Below are positions 49,433 to 57,212 of a stretch of DNA of 64,000 nucleotides, piece after piece. The notes under the pieces were generated by a model. That model searched no databases. It saw only the letters and a list, made by a program, of their open reading frames with translations, and was not told where the DNA came from. The position numbers and the translations under genes are program-made. Origin of the DNA: Larkinella rosea (GTDB taxonomy: Bacteria; Bacteroidota; Bacteroidia; Cytophagales; Spirosomataceae); the NCBI RefSeq assembly GCF_003858635.1, contig NZ_RQJO01000010.1, positions 372,001 to 436,000 on the forward strand, given 5' to 3'. How positions within the stretch are numbered: the first letter of the stretch is position 1; the number at the start of each line of letters is the position of its first letter.

Positions 49433-50002
49433 ATGTTTACGCAAAACATACGGTTTTACCTCGAACTCGCAGCCCGGTTTTACGTATTTCTGATACTTAA
49501 TCTATACGGCTGGGCAAAAATGGCGGGAAATCAGTTTTTTCGACCCGGACATTTCCCGGAGAAGGCAGCCCAAATTCCGCTAGCCGAAGCCAGTGGTTTT
49601 GAGCTGGCCTGGGCCTTTTTTGGGCATTCGACGTCTTATATTTTAGTGATCGGCCTCTCGCAGGTCATTGGGGCCTGGTTATTACTCTGGGACAAAACGA
49701 AATTGATCGGCATTGCCATTCTCCTCCCGGTTTTGCTAAACATCGTCATTGTCGATATTTGCTTTGAAGTAGCATTCGGCGCTATGCTCATTGCCTTAAC
49801 CTGTTTACTGCTTCTTCTGCTGGTTTTGGCATTGAACCAATCCACCGTGCGAGCCCTCTTCGCACTACTCTGGCAAAAACCGGTATCCGAAAAAATGGTT
49901 GTGCGCGAACGGGTAAAGACAATCGTGATCGCGCTGGTGCTGGCAGTTCTGATTTTCATCCTGGAGAACGTTCTGCTTCAATTAATTGGCCAGTTGAAAT
50001 AA
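49433..50002 (+). CDS. DoxX-like membrane protein
   Basis: 189 residues with at least four hydrophobic segments: ~8-28 (LAARFYVFLILNLYGWAKM), ~70-90 (SYILVIGLSQVIGAWLLLW), ~92-112 (IGIAILLPVLLNIVIVDI), ~115-135 and a final one at ~162-185. The VIGAWLLLWDKTKLIGI segment resembles DoxX-like proteins. The function is unknown; DoxX relatives are linked to respiratory or redox membrane complexes. It follows accC by 30 bases and precedes a DUF1080 lipoprotein, so it could be the second gene of an accC operon. Confidence 0.7.
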   Translation: MFTQNIRFYLELAARFYVFLILNLYGWAKMAGNQFFRPGHFPEKAAQIPLAEASGFELAWAFFGHSTSYILVIGLSQVIGAWLLLWDKTKLIGIAILLPVLLNIVIVDICFEVAFGAMLIALTCLLLLLLVLALNQSTVRALFALLWQKPVSEKMVVRERVKTIVIALVLAVLIFILENVLLQLIGQLK

Positions 50003-50114
50003 CCGGTCCATCTTCTTTCCACAAAAAAATAGAACAATCGGAGGGTAAGAAATGAAGTAATTAAGACGGATGTGTAACTTAGCGTCGGAAATAAAACAGA
50101 CTCCAATAAACCCT

Positions 50115-50786
50115 ATGAAAAACCTGGTAGTTATTCTGTGTGTGGCGCTCCTGGCTGGTGCCTGCTCAAAATCATCAACAACAAAAACCGCATCTGGTGG
50201 AAAAGCCGCCAAACCGGAAAAAGGCTGGATCAGTCTGTTCGATGGCAAATCGTTCGACGGCTGGAAAGTGGGCAAGAATGCCGACTCGTTTAAAATTGAA
50301 GATGGCGCCATTGCGGTCAATGGCCCCGTTGGTCACCTTTTCTACATGGGTTCGGTGAAAGATCACAACTTCAAAAACTTTCAGTTCAAGGCCAAAGTGA
50401 TGACGTTGCCCGGTTCGAACTCCGGTATGTATTTTCACACGCAGTATCAGGAAGAAAGCTGGCCCAAAAAAGGCTTTGAAGTACAGGTGAACAACTCACA
50501 CACCGACTGGCGCCGGACCGCCAGCCTGTACGCCATTCAGGACGTAAAAGAAACGTACGTGAAAGACAATGAGTGGTATACCGAAGAAATCATGGTTCAG
50601 GGCAAAAAAGTAACCATCAAAATTAACGACAAGGTGGTGAACGAATACACCGAACCGGAAGGCGTCGACCGGCCGAAAGACATGGCCGAACGCAAAATCG
50701 GCAGCGGAACGTTCGCCCTGCAGGCCCACGATCCTAAAAGCAAAGTGTACTACAAAGACATCATGGTGAAAGTGTTGCCGGATTGA
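50115..50786 (+). CDS. DUF1080 (3-keto-disaccharide hydrolase-type) lipoprotein
   Basis: 223 residues from the ATG at 50115, which gives a lipoprotein signal (ALLAGAC). The DUF1080 domain fills the rest: GWISLFDGKSFDGWKVG at its start, LPGSNSGMYFHTQYQEESWPKKGFEVQVNNSH in the middle (concanavalin-like sandwich), and GTFALQAHDPKSKVYYKDIMVK at the end. Related domains bind or hydrolyse 3-keto-glycosides and occur widely in secreted Bacteroidota proteins. An anchored periplasmic or surface location is expected. A very large hairpin follows. Confidence 0.9.
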   Translation: MKNLVVILCVALLAGACSKSSTTKTASGGKAAKPEKGWISLFDGKSFDGWKVGKNADSFKIEDGAIAVNGPVGHLFYMGSVKDHNFKNFQFKAKVMTLPGSNSGMYFHTQYQEESWPKKGFEVQVNNSHTDWRRTASLYAIQDVKETYVKDNEWYTEEIMVQGKKVTIKINDKVVNEYTEPEGVDRPKDMAERKIGSGTFALQAHDPKSKVYYKDIMVKVLPD

Positions 50787-50800
50787 GTTTAGTTTAGAAT

Positions 50801-50889
50801 AAAGAGAATAGAGTAGAGACAGGAGCGTAACGATAAAAAGAAGGAGCCCTTTTTTATCGTTACGCTCCTGTCTCTACTCTATTCTCTTT
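50801..50889. repeat. Large perfect inverted repeat (39-bp arms)
   Basis: 50801-50839 and 50851-50889 are perfect reverse complements (AGAGTAGAGACAGGAGCG core) separated by an 11-base loop. This is far longer than a normal terminator stem. It sits between two co-directional genes, 14 bases after the DUF1080 stop, and belongs with the other word-repeat hairpins of this window by style. Confidence 0.85.
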
Positions 50890-50945
50890 TTCAAAACATC
50901 TTGCGTGCTTCCGGGTTTCTTAGGTAACCAATAACGAGAAACACC

Positions 50946-51314
50946 ATGCATCATTTCGAAACCCTCACGGAAGCGATGGAGAGTCTGCGGGAACGCGGCT
51001 ACACGCACGACTTCAAACCCAAACGGGATTATCTGGAAGAAACCGGCACCGGTTTAAAATTAAAAAGCGAAGAAATCAATGTCGATGAATTTCACCGGTT
51101 TGAAGGCACGTCTGATCCCGGCGATGAGATGACATTGTACGCCATTTCGACGACCAACGACATGAAAGGCGTGTTTGTGTCGGCCCAGGGCACCTATGCC
51201 AATGAAGTAACGCCCGAATTAATGCAAAAATTTTCGATGGCCGAACGAGCCGAAACCAACACGGAAGGCGCTGTAAAGCCCATTCACGCGCTTGGACTGG
51301 AGGCAAACGACTAG
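50946..51314 (+). CDS. Conserved small protein, often labelled phosphoribosylpyrophosphate synthetase-like
   Basis: 122 residues. The N-terminal MHHFETLTEAMESLRERGYTHDF and LKSEEINVDEFHRFEG with DEMTLYAISTTNDMKGVFVS match a short Bacteroidota family that databases sometimes call 'phosphoribosylpyrophosphate synthetase'. The protein is far too short for that enzyme and lacks a PRPP loop, so that name should not be taken as a function. It is acidic with no signal peptide or TM helix, hence cytoplasmic. Function unknown. It lies between the large hairpin and queA. Confidence 0.8.
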   Translation: MHHFETLTEAMESLRERGYTHDFKPKRDYLEETGTGLKLKSEEINVDEFHRFEGTSDPGDEMTLYAISTTNDMKGVFVSAQGTYANEVTPELMQKFSMAERAETNTEGAVKPIHALGLEAND

Positions 51315-51342
51315 TTAGCTACGAGCCGTTTACACGAATTAC

Positions 51343-51374
51343 TTGCAATCGCCCCCCCGCGCAATGTATATTTG
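51343..51374 (+). promoter_or_regulatory. Candidate Bacteroidota promoter upstream of queA
   Basis: TTG (51343-51345), a 21-base spacer and TATATTTG (51367-51374) agree with the TTG-N17-23-TAnnTTTG consensus. It lies 131 bases before the queA start; a C7 run is inside the spacer. Confidence 0.5.
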
Positions 51375-51462
51375 CCGGTGACTCGCCTGCAACTACTGGA
51401 TTTTTCCCGGAAAAACCCGCGAAATGTAAACGGTTCACCATCAACTGCTAACTGTTTTTTGC

Positions 51463-51470
51463 TAATTTTG
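51463..51470 (+). promoter_or_regulatory. Second candidate -7 box close to queA
   Basis: TAATTTTG matches TAnnTTTG, 35 bases upstream of the queA ATG. The -33 element is not evident. Confidence 0.35.
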
Positions 51471-51505
51471 CGCTCTTTTACAAGAGCTGTTTTTTTCTTG
51501 ACCGT

Positions 51506-52549
51506 ATGAAGCTGTCCGAATTTAGGTTTGACTTACCCCAAAGTCTTGTTGCCTTGTATCCGCCCGAACGTGGGGAAGCGCGGCTGATGGTTGTTGATCG
51601 TAAAACAAAAACCATCGAACACAAACAGTTCTCCGACATCCTGAATTATTTTGGTGACGGCGACGTGATGGTGATCAACAACACCAAGGTGTTCCCTGCA
51701 AGGCTTTACGGTAACAAAGAAAAAACCGGTGCCAAAATCGAAGTATTTCTGCTGCGCGAACTAAACCGTGAAATGCGGTTGTGGGACGTTCTGGTCGATC
51801 CCGCCCGGAAAATCCGCGTTGGCAATAAATTGTATTTTGGGGATAGCGATCTGGTTGCAGAGGTCATCGACAACACGACTTCGCGCGGACGTACCATCCG
51901 GTTTTTGTTTGAAGGCTCGCACGAAGAATTCATGAAGGCCATCGACGAGTTGGGGGAAACACCCCTGCCGCGCGAAATCAAACGCAAAACCGAAGATTCC
52001 GACCGCGATCGGTACCAAACCATCTTTGCCCAGCACGTTGGAGCCGTTGCCGCTCCGACAGCCGGTATGCACTTCACAAAAACCATCATGAAGCGCATGG
52101 AAATCAAGGGCATTCATTTTGCGCCGATCACGCTCCACGTGGGTCTGGGAACGTTCCGGACGGTTGACGTGGAGGATCTGACCAAGCATAAAACCGACTC
52201 GGAAAATTATTCGATTCAGGATTCGGCAGCCGCCATTGTCAATGAAGCTCTGGATAACAACAAACGGGTTTGCGCCGTTGGCACCACGTCACTGAAAGCC
52301 ATCGAGTCATCGGTTTCGGCCAATGGTCGCCTGAAATCAGTTGATGGCTGGACGGACCGGTTTATTTTTCCGCCCTACGATTTTAAAATCGCCAACTCGC
52401 TATTGACCAATTTCCACCTGCCGGAATCCATTCTGATCATGATGACGAGTGCGTTTGGTGGATACGATCTGGTCAAACAAGCCTACGACATTGCCATTCA
52501 GGAGAAATACAAATTCTTCAGTTACGGCGATGCGATGTTGATTCTTTAA
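51506..52549 (+). CDS. queA: S-adenosylmethionine:tRNA ribosyltransferase-isomerase
   Basis: 347 residues. QueA motifs run through the protein: [20 protein letters not shown] at the start, [17 protein letters not shown], the conserved TAGMHFT segment (APTAGMHFT), [10 protein letters not shown], and [13 protein letters not shown] and [12 protein letters not shown] toward the end. It transfers and isomerises the ribosyl moiety of AdoMet onto 7-aminomethyl-7-deazaguanine in tRNA to form epoxyqueuosine. Length is normal. ispD and meaB follow in the same direction, each separated by a small hairpin element. Confidence 0.96.
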   Translation: MKLSEFRFDLPQSLVALYPPERGEARLMVVDRKTKTIEHKQFSDILNYFGDGDVMVINNTKVFPARLYGNKEKTGAKIEVFLLRELNREMRLWDVLVDPARKIRVGNKLYFGDSDLVAEVIDNTTSRGRTIRFLFEGSHEEFMKAIDELGETPLPREIKRKTEDSDRDRYQTIFAQHVGAVAAPTAGMHFTKTIMKRMEIKGIHFAPITLHVGLGTFRTVDVEDLTKHKTDSENYSIQDSAAAIVNEALDNNKRVCAVGTTSLKAIESSVSANGRLKSVDGWTDRFIFPPYDFKIANSLLTNFHLPESILIMMTSAFGGYDLVKQAYDIAIQEKYKFFSYGDAMLIL

Positions 52550-52551
52550 AT

Positions 52552-52612
52552 AGACAAGAGATGTTGGACAAGAGAGTAGAGACTGCAGAAAAGTCTTTAT
52601 TCTCTTGTCTTT
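52552..52612. repeat. Inverted-repeat element between queA and ispD
   Basis: GACAAGAGA (52567-52575) pairs with TCTCTTGTC (52601-52609) and, inside, AGACT (52580-52584) with AGTCT (52592-52596). A T-rich stretch follows, so it may also terminate queA. It is built of AGAGA/ACAAG words like the hairpin at 50801. Confidence 0.55.
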
Positions 52613-52630
52613 TTTCTTTACTCTCTTTCC

Positions 52631-53308
52631 ATGATAACCCGTTTCGCCATCATTGTAGCCGGAGGAAGTGGCAGCCGGATGGGCCTGGATTCGCCGAAGC
52701 AGTTTCTGCCGATTGGCGGTTTGCCCATTTTGATGCACACCATCCGACGGTTTCGTTCGTATTCGGCCGATTTACAAATTATTGTCGTTTTACCGGAGAT
52801 ACAGATACCGGTTTGGGAAGCGCTTTGTCGTCAGTACCGGTTTTTGGAACCGATTGTGGTTGTGCCGGGGGGGGCAACGCGGTTTCAAAGTGTTCAGAAT
52901 GGACTGGCGCAGATTCTGAACGATGACGGCCTGGTGACAGTTCACGATGGTGTTCGCCCGTTTGTGACGACCGATATCATTCGTACCGGTTTCGAAACCG
53001 CCGAACGTTTGGGCAGCGCCGTTACCTGTGTGGCCCTGAAAGATTCCGTTCGGCTGGTTCAGCCCGACGGCAGCAGCCAGGCCGTTGAGCGGGCCAATTA
53101 CCGCTTGATTCAAACGCCCCAGACCTTTCAATTGGCGCTTTTCAAAACCGCTTTCCAGACCGTTGAGCAACCTTTCTTTACCGACTGCGCCAGCGTGGTC
53201 GAACATGCCGGTTTTCCGATCACGCTCATCGACGGTTCCTACGACAATATTAAAATCACGACGCCGGAAGATTTAGAAATTTCAGAGCATAAATTACGCT
53301 TAAAATAG
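52631..53308 (+). CDS. ispD: 2-C-methyl-D-erythritol 4-phosphate cytidylyltransferase
   Basis: 225 residues. The CTP-binding signature AGGSGSRMG and PKQFLPIGG (residues ~10-30) is at the N-terminus, followed by the conserved VTVHDGVRPFVT with the metal-binding Asp, and the C-terminal IKITTPEDLEI. IspD makes CDP-methylerythritol in the non-mevalonate isoprenoid pathway. The codons for PGGA contain a run of eight G (52867-52874), a slippage-prone tract. The gene is intact here. Downstream of queA by 81 bases. Confidence 0.95.
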   Translation: MITRFAIIVAGGSGSRMGLDSPKQFLPIGGLPILMHTIRRFRSYSADLQIIVVLPEIQIPVWEALCRQYRFLEPIVVVPGGATRFQSVQNGLAQILNDDGLVTVHDGVRPFVTTDIIRTGFETAERLGSAVTCVALKDSVRLVQPDGSSQAVERANYRLIQTPQTFQLALFKTAFQTVEQPFFTDCASVVEHAGFPITLIDGSYDNIKITTPEDLEISEHKLRLK

Positions 53309-53311
53309 ATT

Positions 53312-53364
53312 TGAGAAGTAAGCCAAAGAGCTAATGATGCTCTAAAAGGTTTTCTCTTGTCTCA
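53312..53364. repeat. Short weak hairpin between ispD and meaB
   Basis: AGAGC (53327-53331) pairs with GCTCT (53339-53343), flanked by GAGA/TCTC words. Too short for a confident terminator; similar in style to the other intergenic elements. Confidence 0.3.
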
Positions 53365-53389
53365 CATCGCTCCTCTTTATTCTCACCCA

Positions 53390-54364
53390 ATGCGCCGACT
53401 TCCGCCCGACCACTACATTTCCGGCATCCGCGCCGGCGACCGGCTGGTGCTCAGCCGGGCCATTACGCTGGTGGAAAGTCAGCTGGAGAGCGACCAGGAA
53501 TTAGCGTTGGCGGTTTTGGAACAGGTTTTACCCCAAACCGGTCGATCGGTTCGGATCGGCATAACCGGTGTGCCGGGCGTTGGCAAAAGTACCTTTATTG
53601 AAGCATTCGGGAAACACCTGACCAAGTCCGGCAAAAAAGTAGCGGTTTTAGCCATTGACCCCACCAGTCAACGGTCACACGGCAGTATTCTGGGCGATAA
53701 AACCCGCATGGAAACCTTGTCGACGGACCCGCTGGCCTATATCCGGCCCAGCCCGTCAGGCGGTTCGCTGGGCGGAGTTGCCAACAAAACCCGCGAAACG
53801 ATGCTGTTGTGCGAAGCGGCTGGTTTTGAGGTAGTTTTGATCGAAACCGTTGGCGTAGGGCAGTCCGAAACGCTGGTCTACGGCATGGTTGATTTCTTTC
53901 TGCTGTTGATGCTGGCGGGAGCGGGCGACGAACTTCAGGGCATGAAACGAGGCATCATGGAACTGGCCGACGCCATTGCCATCACAAAAGCCGATGGCGA
54001 AAATGCCACCGCAGCCGAACGTGCCCGTTTGGAATACCAAAATGCCCTGCACCTCTTTCCCCCCGCACCCACGAACTGGGCCCCACCGGTTTTGACCTGC
54101 TCGGCGCTCCAGCAACGGGGAATTTCGGAACTCTGGCAAATCATTTCCGAGCACCAGCAGTTGGGCCTGCAAAGCGGTTTTCGGGATCGGAACCGGCAGC
54201 AGCAAAACCTGGATTGGTTGCACAGTACCATCCGCCAGCGACTGGAAAGCCGGTTTTACAATCCGCCGGACAGGCGGGAAAAACTCGTGCAGATTGAAGA
54301 CGCCGTCCGGAAAGGTGAGATGCTTCCCTTACAAGGCGCACAGCATTTGCTGGCCTCTTTTTAA
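53390..54364 (+). CDS. meaB: MeaB/ArgK family P-loop GTPase, methylmalonyl-CoA mutase chaperone
   Basis: 324 residues from the ATG at 53390; the TTG 33 bases upstream is unlikely. The G3E-type GTPase motifs are present: Walker A GVPGVGKST (~60-68), DPTSQRSHGSILGDKTRM switch I, IETVGVGQSE (Walker B and switch II) and ITKADG as the guanine-specificity NKxD equivalent. MeaB protects and reloads adenosylcobalamin-dependent methylmalonyl-CoA mutase. The mutase genes are not in the window. Its stop abuts the stop of the convergent epimerase gene with no spacer. Confidence 0.94.
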   Translation: MRRLPPDHYISGIRAGDRLVLSRAITLVESQLESDQELALAVLEQVLPQTGRSVRIGITGVPGVGKSTFIEAFGKHLTKSGKKVAVLAIDPTSQRSHGSILGDKTRMETLSTDPLAYIRPSPSGGSLGGVANKTRETMLLCEAAGFEVVLIETVGVGQSETLVYGMVDFFLLLMLAGAGDELQGMKRGIMELADAIAITKADGENATAAERARLEYQNALHLFPPAPTNWAPPVLTCSALQQRGISELWQIISEHQQLGLQSGFRDRNRQQQNLDWLHSTIRQRLESRFYNPPDRREKLVQIEDAVRKGEMLPLQGAQHLLASF

Positions 54365-55333
54365 TTAATGCGTAGCCAGGCAGACGTCCAACTGCGACCG
54401 GTACCATTCGACAAACCGCCGGACGCCTTCTTCAATCTGAATGGCTGGCTGATAACCAATCAATTGCGACGCTTTCGTTATATCGGCGTAGGTCTGCTGC
54501 ACGTCGCCGGCCTGCATGGGCAAGCGATTAATCCGGGCTTGTTCACCGATCGACTGTTCAATTAACTTGATCAGATTTGCCAGCGAAATCGGATCGGAAC
54601 CACCGATATTCAGCACCTCGTAGCCCTTCAGGTTATCAAGCGATTGAATAATGCCGCTGACAATGTCTTCGACATACGTATAATCCCGGGCCGTTGAGCC
54701 ATCCCCAAAAACATTGATTGGCCGCCCCTTCAGAATGCTGTCCGTAAACTGGCTAATGGCCATTTCCGGACGTTGCTGGGGGCCATAAACCGTAAAAAAA
54801 CGCAGGCAAAAGATGTCAAAACCGTAGAGGTGGTGGAATGTGTGGCACAACAACTCGGCCGCCCGTTTGGAAGCCGCATACGGCGACAAAGGTCGGTCTG
54901 CCGTATCTGTTTCGGCAAAAGGAACGTTGGGAGAATCGCCATAAACGGATGAAGACGACGCAAATACCATTTTTTTTACGTTCCAGCGCTGCATGGCCTG
55001 CAACACCGTCAGGGTTCCAGTTACGTTCACATCGTAATACAAAGCCGGGTCCTGAACCGAGGGCCGGACACCCGCCCGCGCGGCCAGATGAACCACCGCG
55101 TCAATCGAATAGAGCCGAAACAGCATATCGATCAGTTCCGCATCCCGAATGTCCCCTTCGTGGAAATGGTAATTCAGCTCATTCAGCGATTGCTGAACAT
55201 TCCGCCATTTGATATCCGGATCATAATAACCATCCAGATTGTCGAGACAAATCACCCGATGACCTTCCTCCAGAAGTTGTTTGGCTAAGTTAGAACCAAT
55301 AAAACCCGCCCCACCAGTTAGTAGAATGTTCAT
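54365..55333 (-). CDS. NAD-dependent nucleotide-sugar epimerase/dehydratase (UDP-glucuronate 4-epimerase-like)
   Basis: 322 residues of the extended short-chain dehydrogenase family. NAD motif GGAGFIGSN (7-15), the sugar-nucleotide loop NLDGYYDPDIK, catalytic S/T and YxxxK (SSSSVYGDS; SPYAASKRAAELL), and the C-terminal RRFVEWYRSQL. The NLDGYYDP sequence favours a UDP-glucuronate/galacturonate 4-epimerase. It is the last gene of a cassette (GT39, GT2, flippase-like, epimerase) and overlaps the flippase-like gene by four bases, so it likely supplies the activated sugar for that pathway. Confidence 0.9.
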   Translation of the reverse strand: MNILLTGGAGFIGSNLAKQLLEEGHRVICLDNLDGYYDPDIKWRNVQQSLNELNYHFHEGDIRDAELIDMLFRLYSIDAVVHLAARAGVRPSVQDPALYYDVNVTGTLTVLQAMQRWNVKKMVFASSSSVYGDSPNVPFAETDTADRPLSPYAASKRAAELLCHTFHHLYGFDIFCLRFFTVYGPQQRPEMAISQFTDSILKGRPINVFGDGSTARDYTYVEDIVSGIIQSLDNLKGYEVLNIGGSDPISLANLIKLIEQSIGEQARINRLPMQAGDVQQTYADITKASQLIGYQPAIQIEEGVRRFVEWYRSQLDVCLATH

Positions 55334-56205
55334 GAACTTAGGTCTTTCGTTAATGTTGATGATTGAAAACTGTATACATGACCCGTGAGCGAAACAACCG
55401 CCGTGATCAGGTAAAACAATAAACTAACGGAAACAGCCGCATCGGCGGGCACATGCAACGCCTGCGCGCCCATTAAAAACGTCAGTTCCCGCGCCCCCGC
55501 CCCGCCAATCGTGAATGGAATGGTGGCAACAATCGATGAAATCAAAAAGAGCAACACATACGTTTCCGGTTTTCCCTGGGCATCAATTGCCTGCAACAAA
55601 GCCAGAATTTCCAGCATTTGAAGCCCCTGAACCACCCCGGACCAATCGATCGAACGTTCAAAAGCCGGGTAAAAGAGCGGCATAAACCGCTTCATCAGGC
55701 TTTTGGCGCCGAAATGCAAAACCGGGATGGACAACAGCCATAACCAGCCAATCTGCCATTCGAGCCATTGCGATACTTCCGGAACCAGCACCACAAACAC
55801 AATCAGTGCGTAGACCAGCGGCAACAAACCAATCAGTCGGTCAATTAGCGTTGCACTAATCAATACCTTAACCGATGTTCCGGTCAGACGGTTCAATAAA
55901 AAAACCTTATAGCCGTCGCCACCGATGCCGCCCGGCAGAAAAAGATTGTAATACATGCCCAGCCAGTACAGTTTCAGGTTAGGCCACCGACGCAACCGAA
56001 GATCGACCCGTTGGAACAATACCCGTAACCGCTCCGCCGATGCGACTTTTGACAAAACGAATAAAACCGTTGCCAACACCAGCCAGCATACATCGGCCCG
56101 AACAAGGACTTCCCAAACCCGCTCTGGTTCAACTTTTCGAAAAACCAGCCAGAACGACAATACCGATAACCCAATTTTAAGGGCGGTTTTTAGATAGCCC
56201 GGCAT
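55330..56205 (-). CDS. Lysylphosphatidylglycerol synthase TM-region (UPF0104) flippase-like protein
   Basis: 291 residues, six to eight hydrophobic segments (LKIGLSVLSFWLVF, VCWLVLATVLFVL, VLISATLIDRLIGLLPLVYALIVFVVL, ALLQAIDAQG, IPFTIGGAGARELTFLMGAQ). The IGGAGARE motif near the end is characteristic of the family (MprF N-terminal flippase-like domain), but the aminoacyl-transferase domain of MprF is absent. Such stand-alone proteins are thought to translocate lipid intermediates. The four-base overlap with the epimerase gene and 12 bases to the GT2 gene upstream imply one operon. Confidence 0.88.
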   Translation of the reverse strand: MPGYLKTALKIGLSVLSFWLVFRKVEPERVWEVLVRADVCWLVLATVLFVLSKVASAERLRVLFQRVDLRLRRWPNLKLYWLGMYYNLFLPGGIGGDGYKVFLLNRLTGTSVKVLISATLIDRLIGLLPLVYALIVFVVLVPEVSQWLEWQIGWLWLLSIPVLHFGAKSLMKRFMPLFYPAFERSIDWSGVVQGLQMLEILALLQAIDAQGKPETYVLLFLISSIVATIPFTIGGAGARELTFLMGAQALHVPADAAVSVSLLFYLITAVVSLTGHVYSFQSSTLTKDLSS

Positions 56206-56217
56206 TACTTCATTTCA

Positions 56218-57168
56218 TTAAACCAACTCAGATTTGTAAATCCGCCGAATTTTGTACGGTTTTTTATCCTGAGATTCATAGTATGTTCGCATTTGCAATT
56301 CAGTCATGATCCCGAAGGTAATCAACTGAATACCCGCCAGAACGAGTATAGTTCCCAGAATCAGCAATGGCCGTCCCCAGATGTCGTTGCCCATGAGTTT
56401 CAGAATGAGCAAATATCCGTTGATCAACAAACCCGCCATCAATGAAATAAGCCCCCAGTTACCGAATAGGTGCATCGGTTTTCGGAGGTATTTTTTCATG
56501 AACAGCATCAGAATCAAATCGCTGACTACTTTGAGAGTCCGCCCCAGGCCGTATTTCGATTGACCGATTCGACGCGGGTGGTGTTGTACGTCGGTTTGCG
56601 TCATCCGTGCGCCTTCCAACCGGGCCAACACCGGAATAAACCGGTGCAGTTCGCCATATAGACCGAGATTTTTGGCCAGATCAGCCCGGAATACCTTCAG
56701 GGCACAGCCGTAATCTTTCAGGTGAACGCCCGATGTCTGCCGGATGATCCAGTTGGCGATCCGGCTGGGAAGTTTACGCAGCAACGCGCCATCCTGCCGG
56801 TTCGCCCGAATACCGGCCACCAGGTCATAGTCGCCCTCTTCGGCCAGCCGAACCATCATGGGAATGTCGGCGGGATCGTTTTGCAGATCCCCATCCATGG
56901 TAACAATGAATTGCCCCTTTGCCACGTCGATACCGGCGGCCAATGCCAGACTCTGCCCATAATTCGTTTGCAGGTCAACTACCACCAACCGATCGTTGTG
57001 GACGGCTTTCAGTTCAGCCAGCGTCCGGTCGGAAGACCCATCGTTGACGTATACAATTTCAAAATCATACCCCATCAACGCCCGCTCGACCTGGTCGATC
57101 ATCGGAAAAATATTCCCCTCTTCGTTGTAGACACAGATTACGATTGAAAGGTACGGTTGCATAGACAT
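56218..57168 (-). CDS. GT2 glycosyltransferase, DPM1/ArnC-like, with two C-terminal TM helices
   Basis: 316 residues from the ATG at 57168 (MSMQPYLSIVICVYNEE; an ATG two codons later is equally possible). The GT-A domain has YLSIVICVYNEEGN, the nucleotide-binding VNDGSSDRT and the metal-binding MDGDLQNDP (DxD-like). Two TM helices follow at ~235-300 (NWGLISLMAGLLINGYLLIL, LLILGTILVLAGIQLITFG). This design transfers a sugar from a nucleotide donor to undecaprenyl or polyprenyl phosphate, as ArnC, GtrB or DPM1 do. Neighbours (GT39 upstream, flippase-like and epimerase downstream) support lipid-linked sugar synthesis. Confidence 0.9.
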   Translation of the reverse strand: MSMQPYLSIVICVYNEEGNIFPMIDQVERALMGYDFEIVYVNDGSSDRTLAELKAVHNDRLVVVDLQTNYGQSLALAAGIDVAKGQFIVTMDGDLQNDPADIPMMVRLAEEGDYDLVAGIRANRQDGALLRKLPSRIANWIIRQTSGVHLKDYGCALKVFRADLAKNLGLYGELHRFIPVLARLEGARMTQTDVQHHPRRIGQSKYGLGRTLKVVSDLILMLFMKKYLRKPMHLFGNWGLISLMAGLLINGYLLILKLMGNDIWGRPLLILGTILVLAGIQLITFGIMTELQMRTYYESQDKKPYKIRRIYKSELV

Positions 57169-57212
57169 TATTTTTTTCAACTCAATGCTAAAGCTCTGAT
57201 AATCAGAACGAT

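Noticed and set aside
50946-51314. Reading the 122-residue protein as a phosphoribosylpyrophosphate synthetase
   Set aside because: It is about a third of the enzyme's length and lacks the PRPP-binding loop; the label is likely an inherited misannotation.
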